From: Thiocystis violacea
GTDB lineage: Bacteria; Pseudomonadota; Gammaproteobacteria; Chromatiales; Chromatiaceae
Direction of reading: 5' to 3'
Assembly: GCF_016583575.1 (NCBI RefSeq)
Contig: NZ_NRRG01000003.1
Location: forward strand, 124,001 to 188,000
DNA length: 64,000 nucleotides
Shown: in pieces, positions 57,382 to 64,000 of the stretch
How the letters are laid out: every line of letters starts with the position of its first letter
Numbering within the stretch: the stretch's first letter is position 1
Made by a program: the position numbers and the translations under genes
The notes under the pieces: generated by a model
What the model was told of the DNA's origin: nothing
Database searches by the model: none
Seen by the model: the letters and a program-made list of their open reading frames with translations, nothing else

Positions 57382-59202
57382 TCAGATCGCCGTCGCCCGC
57401 ACCGCCTGACTGAGCGAATTGGCGTCCGCGTGCGGCAGCGGCAGATAGACCGCGCCCATCTCCGTGGCCAGATCCCGGCCTTGCGGCTGGGGTCGCGGCG
57501 AGGTGTCGATCACCAGCGCGGCGATCTCCAGCGAGCGCACCACCCGCGCGGCGGCCAGCGCCTCTTCCCCGGCGCGGGTCCGTCCACCGGTGCCGTCGCG
57601 CGCGACATTGGCCCGGCCGTCGGTCATGACGATGAGGACCGGCGTGCCGCCCCGTCGCTTGACCGAATCCGACAGGATCATCCCCAGGTCGATGCCCGAG
57701 GCCAGCGGCGTGCCGCCGCCGCCCGGCAGCCCGGCCAGGGTCCGCTTGGCGCGCACCAGCGAACGGGTCGGGGGCAACAGGATCTCGGCGGCCTTGCCGC
57801 GAAAGGCGACCAGGGCGACCTTGTCGCGCCGCACGTAGCAGTCCGCGAGCAGCAGCTCGACCGCGCCCTTGGCCTCGGCCAGACGATGCAGCGCCGAGGA
57901 GCCGGAGGCGTCGACCACGAAGATGGTGGTGGTCTCGGATTTGTGCTTGAAGCGGGTGATGCGGAAGTCGTCCTGACGCACCTCGATGCGTGTGGAGGGC
58001 TGACCGACACGCGCCCGCTCCTCCCGGCGCAGACGCTGCCAGGGGGCGGCGGCGCGCAGGGTCTCGACGACGTTCAGCCGCAGTCCGGCGCGCGGCTCGC
58101 CGCGCAGCACACCGGCCGGACGTCCGCGCGAGGGGGCGTTCTGCACCGCGCCGGCCTTGCCGGTGGCGCGCGAGCGCGAGCGCCGCAGCTTGCCCATCTG
58201 GAGCTGGGCCAGGAGGCCGGCCGGGATGGCGGCCTTGGCGGCCTCCAGCACCTGGTCCTCAAGCTCCTGAGGCTCCTGCTGCTCGTTGGACTGATTCTGC
58301 TCCTGATCCGGCTCCTCCGGCTCGGGCGGCGGCGGCTCGGCGTCCGGCGGCGGCTCCATCGGCGGGAGCTGGGTCGCGCGCGGCGCCAGCACCAGCCGGG
58401 CGGCGACGGAGAGATCCTCGTCCGTCACCTCGGGGCGATCCTCCAGCGCGGCGGAGGCGCAGGCGACACGGCAGGCGAAAATCGAGGCGCGCAGCGAAGG
58501 AATCCCGAGCGCCATGGCCGTTCCGCAGAGGGCCTGGATCCGATCCTCGGTGATGGTGACGGAACGCAGACGGGCGCGCGCCGCAAGGATGTCGTCGGCG
58601 TCGTAGTCGCAGGCGATCGCCTCGTGGACGCGGATATAGGTCAGCTCCAGATGGAAGCCGAGCCGGTCGAGCAGGGCGTTGAGCAGCCCCTCGTCCTCGC
58701 CGACCCCCTCGTCCAGCGCGACCACCGCGAACCGCGACGGCGTTCGCATGGCCAGCCCATCGCGCTCCAGCACCACCTCGCCGGAATCGAAGGCCATGGT
58801 CAAACGCGCGGCGGTGCCGGCGGCGATGCGCTCGGCCATCGCCAGCTCGATCACGCCGCCATCGGCCTCGACCAGCAGACCGCGCTCGGCGACCGGCCGG
58901 CCCGCGTTGAGCGTCGCGGCCAGATCCAGACCGCCCAGCAGACGACCGTCCGAGACGTGCAGCGGGACGCGCCGCATGGGCGTGCCCTCGGGCTGGAGAT
59001 CGCGCATGATCGAGAGCCACTGGTCGCGCACCGGACCCGCCAGGGCGCGCAGCGAGACGCCGCCCGTGCCGGCCGGATCGACCGCCATGAGCGCGGCGGC
59101 GAGGACCGCGTCCTCCCAGGGTGACGGACCCGGATTCGCCTGGCGCGGGGCCGCCGATGCGCCGCCGTCCGCGACGGCGGGATTCGGGTCGGGGCTGCTC
59201 AT
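57382..59202 (-). CDS. bchD: magnesium chelatase subunit D
   Basis: A 606-residue subunit of Mg-protoporphyrin chelatase. The N-terminal half is a degenerate AAA+ domain, followed by an acidic, proline-rich linker (EPPPDAEPPPPEPEEPDQEQ) and a C-terminal von Willebrand A domain with the metal-ion motif FVVDASGSSALHR and VLIVMTDGRANVARDG. With BchI it forms the motor that drives BchH. Its ATG overlaps the bchI stop (ATGA). Confidence 0.95.
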   Translation of the reverse strand: MSSPDPNPAVADGGASAAPRQANPGPSPWEDAVLAAALMAVDPAGTGGVSLRALAGPVRDQWLSIMRDLQPEGTPMRRVPLHVSDGRLLGGLDLAATLNAGRPVAERGLLVEADGGVIELAMAERIAAGTAARLTMAFDSGEVVLERDGLAMRTPSRFAVVALDEGVGEDEGLLNALLDRLGFHLELTYIRVHEAIACDYDADDILAARARLRSVTITEDRIQALCGTAMALGIPSLRASIFACRVACASAALEDRPEVTDEDLSVAARLVLAPRATQLPPMEPPPDAEPPPPEPEEPDQEQNQSNEQQEPQELEDQVLEAAKAAIPAGLLAQLQMGKLRRSRSRATGKAGAVQNAPSRGRPAGVLRGEPRAGLRLNVVETLRAAAPWQRLRREERARVGQPSTRIEVRQDDFRITRFKHKSETTTIFVVDASGSSALHRLAEAKGAVELLLADCYVRRDKVALVAFRGKAAEILLPPTRSLVRAKRTLAGLPGGGGTPLASGIDLGMILSDSVKRRGGTPVLIVMTDGRANVARDGTGGRTRAGEEALAAARVVRSLEIAALVIDTSPRPQPQGRDLATEMGAVYLPLPHADANSLSQAVRATAI

Positions 59203-60227
59203 GCGCCGAACAGCTCCTGCACCGCGCGCTCCACGCGGCTGGTGGAGCCGGACTCATCGAGCGGATCGCGCCGCAGGCGGTGGCGCAGCGCCGAGGTCGC
59301 GATCGCCTTGAGATGCTCGATCGTGACCTCCGTATCCCCTTGCAGGGCCGCCAGCGCGCGGGCGGCGCGGATCAGGGTCAGCTCGCCGCGCAGACCGTCG
59401 GTGCCCAGCTTGATGCAGAGCCGGCCGGCCGCCTCCAGCGTCGCGTCGGGAACCGCGACCTCGGGCAGCAGCGCGCGCCCTTTCTCGATCAGGCGACGCA
59501 CCTTGCCGTCCTTACCCTTCCACTTGACCACGAAGGCATCGGGGTCGCGCTCGAACTCATCGCGCAGCCGCACGACCTTCATGCGGGTCGGCAGGTCCTG
59601 GGGCGTCTTGACCTCGACCGAGAGACCGAACCGGTCCTGGAGTTGGGGCCGTAGTTCACCCTCCTCCGGGTTGCCCGAGCCGACCAGGACGAAGCGCGCC
59701 GGATGACGGATACTCAGACCCTCGCGCTCGACCAGATTCTCGCCGGAGGCGGCCACGTCGAGCAGCGAGTCGACCAGATGGTCTTCCAGCAGGTTGACCT
59801 CGTCGATATAGAGAAAACCGCGGTGGGCGCGCGCCAGCAGACCCGGCTCGAACGCCTTTTCGCCCTTGGTGAGCGCGCGCTCCAGATCGAGCGCGCCGAT
59901 GACGCGGTCCTCGGTGGCTCCGAGCGGCAGATCGACGACCGGCACCGGCACCTTGCGGCCCTTGAGCGGCCCCTTTTTGGCGCGATTGGTGCGGCAGTCG
60001 GCGCAGAGAGCATCGTCGCCGGCCTGGGGATCGCAGTTATAGGTGCAATCGACCGCCACCATTTTCGGCAGGAGCGCGGCAAGTCCGCGAATCGCGGTGG
60101 ACTTGCCGGTGCCCCGGTCGCCGAAGACAAGCACTCCGCCAATGGACGGATCGATGGCCGCGATCAACAGGGAGCGTTTCATCTCTTCCTGGGCGACGAC
60201 GGCGGAAAACGGAAACGGGATGGGCAT
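59199..60227 (-). CDS. bchI: magnesium chelatase ATPase subunit I
   Basis: A 342-residue AAA+ ATPase. The start at ATG 60227 gives MPIPFPFSAVVAQEEMKRSL as in other BchI; a longer open frame extends to 60365. The Walker A motif is VLVFGDRGTGKSTAIRGL, Walker B is GFLYIDEVNLLEDHLVDSLL, and NPEEGELRPQLQDRFGL carries the sensor and arginine-finger region. A Cys-bearing insert (CDPQAGDDALCADC) is normal for the family. It is first in bchI-bchD-bchO. Confidence 0.96.
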   Translation of the reverse strand: MPIPFPFSAVVAQEEMKRSLLIAAIDPSIGGVLVFGDRGTGKSTAIRGLAALLPKMVAVDCTYNCDPQAGDDALCADCRTNRAKKGPLKGRKVPVPVVDLPLGATEDRVIGALDLERALTKGEKAFEPGLLARAHRGFLYIDEVNLLEDHLVDSLLDVAASGENLVEREGLSIRHPARFVLVGSGNPEEGELRPQLQDRFGLSVEVKTPQDLPTRMKVVRLRDEFERDPDAFVVKWKGKDGKVRRLIEKGRALLPEVAVPDATLEAAGRLCIKLGTDGLRGELTLIRAARALAALQGDTEVTIEHLKAIATSALRHRLRRDPLDESGSTSRVERAVQELFGA

Positions 60228-60554
60228 ACGCGGCGAACCTAGTTCTAGTGTGTCGAAATTGGCGCAAACGGCCTGTTGATCGCGAGCACCCGAAGCAAGC
60301 GCGTGCGCGGCCGCTGTCCGGCGAGGCCGGGTCCAGCCGTCAATCACGCGACGAACCCAGGGCAAAAATCAAACTCGCGACCCTAGCGCCCATGCACACG
60401 GGAGGTCAAGCGAATTGAGTCGATCAGTCGAGGCGATCGGGCGGTAATTTCCGATCATGATCCGCCGCGCGCGGCGACGACGAGACGATCGGTCTCAAAT
60501 ACAATACCAAGGAACCCTGGCTTTCCAGGTTAAACCACCGAGGAGATCAGCCGC
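60228..60554. other. bchI-bciB divergent promoter region
   Basis: About 330 bp without a gene of its own. The bchI open frame extends into part of it without family similarity. No TGT-N12-ACA palindrome was found. The right end carries the ribosome site AGGAGA of the short frame upstream of bciB. Confidence 0.4.
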
Positions 60555-60620
60555 ATGCCATACCCTGACGCCACCACCGGAGTCGACGGCGGACGCCGTG
60601 CCGACGAGGCGCTCGCATGA
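60555..60620 (+). CDS. possible 21-residue leader peptide coupled to bciB
   Basis: ATG 60555, with GAGGAGA about 8 nt upstream, opens a frame MPYPDATTGVDGGRRADEAL ending at TGA 60618-60620, which overlaps the bciB ATG (60617) as ATGA. The strong ribosome site belongs to this short frame, while bciB itself has only a weaker GAGG. This suggests translational coupling, but it may be coincidental. Confidence 0.35.
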   Translation: MPYPDATTGVDGGRRADEALA

Positions 60621-61891
60621 GCGACGCCGCGATCGACTCCCAGGAAACGGGTCCGTCCAAGGGACTCGACACCATCTCGCTCCTCAGCAGCGACGACCGC
60701 TTGAAAGGCCGGCCCCGCCTCTGTAGCGACTGCGGCCTCTGCGACAGCTCGCTCGGCTCGCTCATGTCGACATCCTGCGTCTTCGTGCGCAACCAGACCC
60801 AGGAGATCGAGCAACGCCTGCATGGGCGTAATCGCCGGCCCGACGACGAACTGCGCTTCGGCATCCATCGCGCCCAATACGCCGCGCGTCTGAGCCGCCC
60901 CAATCCCAAGGCGCAGTGGACCGGCATGGTCACCGCGCTCGGCGCGCGCCTGCTCGAACAGGGTCTGGTCGAGGCCGTCATCACCACCGGAGCCGCGCCC
61001 GGAACCCGCTTCAAGGCCCAGCCCGTACTCGCGCGCACACCGGCGGAAGTGCTCGCCACGGCCGGCAACAAGCCCTGCCTGTCGCCCAATCTGAGCCTGA
61101 TCGACGCCGTGCGCGAACAGGGAATCAAGCGGCTCGCCTTCATCGGCACCAGTTGCCAGGTGCACATGCTGCGGGCGATCGAGGCCGAACTGGGGCTGGA
61201 GAAGCTCTATGTCATCGGCATCCCCTGCAGCGACAACGTCACCTACCCGGACCTGGAATACTTCCTGTCCCAGATCTCACGCTCGCCCGCGACCGTCGCG
61301 CACCATGAATTCATGCAGGACTTCAGTCTCTGGCTGCGCCACGACGACGGGCAGGTGGAGCGGGTCAATTACATCGACTTCCCGATGGACAAGCTGCACG
61401 GCATCTTCCCCTCGGCCTGTCTGTCCTGCTTCGACTATCCCAACAGCCTGTCGGACCTGACCGTCGGTTACATGGGCGCGCCGCTCGGCTGGCAATGGAC
61501 GCTGGTGCGCACCGAGATCGGCGAGGAACTGTTCGAACTGCTGCGTCCGGATCTGGAATTCGGCGAACTGACCGAGGGCGGCGACCGCACGCGCGGCATG
61601 CCGCGCTTCATGGAGCGGCTCACCCACCCGCCCGGCGCCAAGAAACCACCCTTCCTGGTCCGCAAGCTGGTCGCTTACCTGCAACGCAAGAAAGGCTCCA
61701 AGGGCCTCGAATTCGCGCGCGCCATCATCGAGATGAAGCTGTTGCGAAATCTCAACTATGTGCGCAGCAAGTTCGCCCGTTTCGAGTCCCGCGTGGTACC
61801 CCGCCATGTCTACGAGACATTGGCACCCTACGCGGAGACCTATGAACAGACCTTCGGGCGGGCGCTCGCGCCGCCAGCGGACGAGAAATAG
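60617..61891 (+). CDS. bciB: 3,8-divinyl (proto)chlorophyllide 8-vinyl reductase, BciB type
   Basis: A 424-residue iron-sulfur flavoprotein of the FrhB/FpoF family. Cysteine-rich segments are RLCSDCGLCDSS and STSCVF near the N-terminus, with FIGTSCQVHMLRA, GIPCSDN and SACLSCFDYPNSLSDLTVGY later; these fit the two-cluster BciB family. It reduces the C8 vinyl group with ferredoxin as donor. Its position next to bchIDO supports a role in bacteriochlorophyll synthesis. It is an alternative to BciA, which is unrelated in sequence. Confidence 0.88.
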   Translation: MSDAAIDSQETGPSKGLDTISLLSSDDRLKGRPRLCSDCGLCDSSLGSLMSTSCVFVRNQTQEIEQRLHGRNRRPDDELRFGIHRAQYAARLSRPNPKAQWTGMVTALGARLLEQGLVEAVITTGAAPGTRFKAQPVLARTPAEVLATAGNKPCLSPNLSLIDAVREQGIKRLAFIGTSCQVHMLRAIEAELGLEKLYVIGIPCSDNVTYPDLEYFLSQISRSPATVAHHEFMQDFSLWLRHDDGQVERVNYIDFPMDKLHGIFPSACLSCFDYPNSLSDLTVGYMGAPLGWQWTLVRTEIGEELFELLRPDLEFGELTEGGDRTRGMPRFMERLTHPPGAKKPPFLVRKLVAYLQRKKGSKGLEFARAIIEMKLLRNLNYVRSKFARFESRVVPRHVYETLAPYAETYEQTFGRALAPPADEK

Positions 61892-62079
61892 CCAGGCACG
61901 CCCTCGGGCCAGGCGCCCGCCGGGATAGGGAGCGAATGACGCCACGGCCTGGAACCAGGTTCCGGGCCGTTCAACACAGGCGACGGCCGGCGTCCCGCGC
62001 CGGGGATTCGGGGAACCCGCGTCACATCCGCGACGCGGGGATCCGTCGGAACCAGCCGAGAGGACGAGCGAGCGCCTCC

Positions 62080-63336
62080 TCAGCCCTTCATCGACGAGAA
62101 GAATTCGTCATTGGTCTTGGTGGCCTTGAGCTTGTCGTGCAGGAATTCCATGGCGGCCAGTTCGTCCATGGGATGCAGGATCTTGCGCAGGATCCACATC
62201 TTTTGCAGTTCCGCCTGACCCATCAGCAACTCCTCGCGACGGGTGCCGGAGCGGTTGATGTGGATGGACGGGAAGATGCGCCGTTCGGCGATGCGGCGAT
62301 CCATGTGGATCTCCATGTTGCCGGTGCCCTTGAATTCCTCGTAGATGACGTCGTCCATGCGCGAGCCGGTATCGACCAGCGCGGTGGCGAGGATGGTGAG
62401 CGAGCCGCCTTCCTCGACGTTGCGCGCGGCGCCGAAGAAGCGCTTGGGGCGTTGCAGGGCGTTGGCGTCGACGCCGCCGGTCAGCACCTTACCGGACGAG
62501 GGCACCACGGTGTTGTAGGCGCGGGCGAGACGGGTGATGGAATCGAGCAGGATGACCACGTCACGCTTGTGCTCGACCAGTCGCTTGGCCTTTTCGATGA
62601 CCATTTCGGCGACCTGCACATGGCGGGTGGCGGGTTCGTCGAAGGTGGAGGAGATGACCTCGCCGCGCACCGAGCGGGCCATTTCGGTGACCTCTTCCGG
62701 GCGCTCGTCGATCAACAGGACGATCAGGTAGCAATCCGGGTGATTGTGCCCGATGGACTGGGCGATGTTCTGCAACATCATGGTCTTGCCGGCCTTGGGC
62801 GGCGAGACGATGAGTCCGCGCTGACCCTTGCCGATGGGAGCCACCAAATCGATGATGCGGGCCGTGATGTCCTCGGTGCTGCCGTTGCCGATCTCCAGCC
62901 CGAGCCGCTTCTGGGGGAACAGCGGGGTGAAGTTCTCGAACAAAATCTTCAGCTTGGCGTTTTCAGGCCGGTCGAAGTTGATGTCGTTGACCTTCAGCAG
63001 CGCGAAATAGCGCTCGCCATCCTTGGGCGGGCGGATCTTGCCCGAAATGGTGTCGCCGGTGCGCAGCGCGAAGCGTCGAATCTGGCTCGGCGAGACATAG
63101 ATGTCGTCGGGGCCGGCGAGATAGGAGGCGTCGGCGGAGCGCAGGAAACCGAACCCATCGGAGAGGATCTCGAGCACGCCGTCGCCGTAGATATCCTCGC
63201 CCTTCTTGGCCTGGGCCTTGAGAATGGCGAAGATCAGATCCTGTTTGCGGGATCGTCCGACGCCTTCGATTTCCATGGATTGAGCCAGGGCGACCAGATT
63301 GGGCACCGGCATCTTCTTGAGTTCGGTTAGATTCAT
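62080..63336 (-). CDS. rho: transcription termination factor Rho
   Basis: A 418-residue RNA-dependent ATPase/helicase, one residue shorter than E. coli Rho and starting [20 protein letters not shown]. The cold-shock-like RNA-binding domain ([20 protein letters not shown]), Walker A ([17 protein letters not shown]), Walker B ([19 protein letters not shown]) and Q-loop and R-loop regions are intact. The start is ATG 63336, not the GTG just before it. It follows trxA, the same order as in E. coli. Confidence 0.98.
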   Translation of the reverse strand: MNLTELKKMPVPNLVALAQSMEIEGVGRSRKQDLIFAILKAQAKKGEDIYGDGVLEILSDGFGFLRSADASYLAGPDDIYVSPSQIRRFALRTGDTISGKIRPPKDGERYFALLKVNDINFDRPENAKLKILFENFTPLFPQKRLGLEIGNGSTEDITARIIDLVAPIGKGQRGLIVSPPKAGKTMMLQNIAQSIGHNHPDCYLIVLLIDERPEEVTEMARSVRGEVISSTFDEPATRHVQVAEMVIEKAKRLVEHKRDVVILLDSITRLARAYNTVVPSSGKVLTGGVDANALQRPKRFFGAARNVEEGGSLTILATALVDTGSRMDDVIYEEFKGTGNMEIHMDRRIAERRIFPSIHINRSGTRREELLMGQAELQKMWILRKILHPMDELAAMEFLHDKLKATKTNDEFFSSMKG

Positions 63337-63526
63337 CACGGTTTTCGTTAGGACAGAGGTCGTGGCTGGTAAAGAGCGCCCCGTGTAGGAACGAAGTCGC
63401 GGGGGAGTGCGGCTAGGGGCGGCAATTTACCGGAGAGAGGGCGCCCGGATGGACGCCCCGTGTCGATTCGATTTGGTCGAACTCCCAAGTGGCGCGGGGT
63501 CGCGCCGGAATCGTCGAGCGGTCGGC

Positions 63527-63853
63527 TCAGAGATTGCTGTCGATGAAGGCGGTCAGTTGGGACTTGGAGACGGCGCCAACCTTGGTCGCCTCCACCTCGC
63601 CCGCGCGAAACAGCATCAGGGTCGGGATGCCGCGGATACCGTAACGTGGCGGAGTGCTCGGATTCTCGTCGATGTTGAGCTTCGCGACCTTGATGCGGCC
63701 CGCGTATTCGCCAGCGATTTCATCGAGGACGGGGGCGATCATCTTACAGGGTCCGCACCAGTCGGCCCAGTAATCGACTAGGACAGGCTCCGGGGACTTG
63801 AGAACCTCTTCTTCGAAAGAGTCATCGGTCACATGGACGATGCTATCGCTCAC
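63527..63853 (-). CDS. trxA: thioredoxin
   Basis: A 108-residue thioredoxin with the active site [20 protein letters not shown] (WCGPC) and the cis-proline loop [15 protein letters not shown]. The length matches E. coli Trx1. It supplies reducing power to many proteins and, in phototrophs, helps redox control of tetrapyrrole enzymes. It is followed by rho on the same strand after 190 bp. The remaining 147 bp to the window end contain its promoter and no further gene. Confidence 0.97.
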   Translation of the reverse strand: MSDSIVHVTDDSFEEEVLKSPEPVLVDYWADWCGPCKMIAPVLDEIAGEYAGRIKVAKLNIDENPSTPPRYGIRGIPTLMLFRAGEVEATKVGAVSKSQLTAFIDSNL

Positions 63854-64000
63854 TGAAGTTGTCTCCCATTAGTTTGTTTTAGTTCGTGTATTTGTGTAGA
63901 GAGCCTGGAGCTCGCCACGGAGGCGTCGCGCGGGGCGGGTGAGGAGCGGGCGGGCGAATTGGCTTTGGCAGGAGCCCTTGAGTAAGATGCTATTTGATCC

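Noticed and set aside
56485-59124. 879-codon plus-strand open frame opposite bchO and bchD
   Set aside because: It crosses two well-recognised minus-strand genes and reads as low-complexity Arg/Gly/Gln-rich sequence.
61936-63330. 464-codon plus-strand open frame opposite rho
   Set aside because: Antisense shadow; rho is unmistakable on the minus strand.

Overview
The window comes from a GC-rich purple sulfur bacterium, most likely a member of the Chromatiaceae near Allochromatium, Thiocystis or Thiocapsa. The reasons are a puf operon with a tetraheme cytochrome subunit and three separate pufBA pairs (B1A1LMC-B2A2-B3A3), a spirilloxanthin-type carotenoid gene set, and gammaproteobacterial-type rho, trxA, lipA and murU. 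No tRNA, rRNA, CRISPR array or intact insertion sequence was seen.

Left part (1-30000): housekeeping and accessory genes. These are a partial MtaB methylthiotransferase, an NTF2-like protein, an exported Hsp20-like protein, an HExxH protein, a MurE-type ligase, a dicarboxylate symporter, a Phd/VapC toxin-antitoxin pair, an AAA-ATPase/PD-(D/E)XK protein and a decayed SWIM/SNF2 helicase. A three-gene signalling block follows (TonB receptor, YfiR-like protein, giant hybrid sensor with GGDEF and EAL), then a secreted transglutaminase-like protein, a DUF2272 lipoprotein, xthA, a SulP transporter overlapping murU, a GCS2-like ligase next to an M14 peptidase, a DUF218 protein overlapping lipA, and a compact yjbQ-RuBisCO-like protein-idi operon.

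Right part (30000-62000): a photosynthesis gene cluster. On the minus strand runs the canonical superoperon crtE-crtF-bchC-bchX-bchY-bchZ-pufB1A1LMC-B2A2-B3A3, but bchY and bchZ are separated by about 2.2 kb of AT-richer accessory DNA (DUF29 gene, frameshifted Uma2-type gene, REP-like hairpin, very small genes). crtD diverges from crtE and converges on crtC. Beyond that lie a DUF2269 membrane protein, an NAD(P)-binding protein, an SDR, a methyltransferase, a small membrane protein and a UGT-type glycosyltransferase, all next to crtB-crtI, bchO-bchD-bchI and divergent bciB. rho and trxA close the window.

How it works together: idi, crtE, crtB, crtI, crtC, crtD and crtF would make methoxylated carotenoids; bciB, bchI, bchD, bchO, bchC, bchX, bchY and bchZ serve bacteriochlorophyll a synthesis; puf encodes LH1 and the reaction centre. 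Palindromes matching the CrtJ/PpsR consensus TGT-N12-ACA occur upstream of puf, between crtE and crtD, and upstream of crtI, suggesting common redox/light control. The most interesting novel points are the island inside the bch superoperon, the yjbQ-RLP-idi operon, the degenerate sensor kinase of the TonB/YfiR block, and the SDR-methyltransferase-glycosyltransferase module within the cluster.
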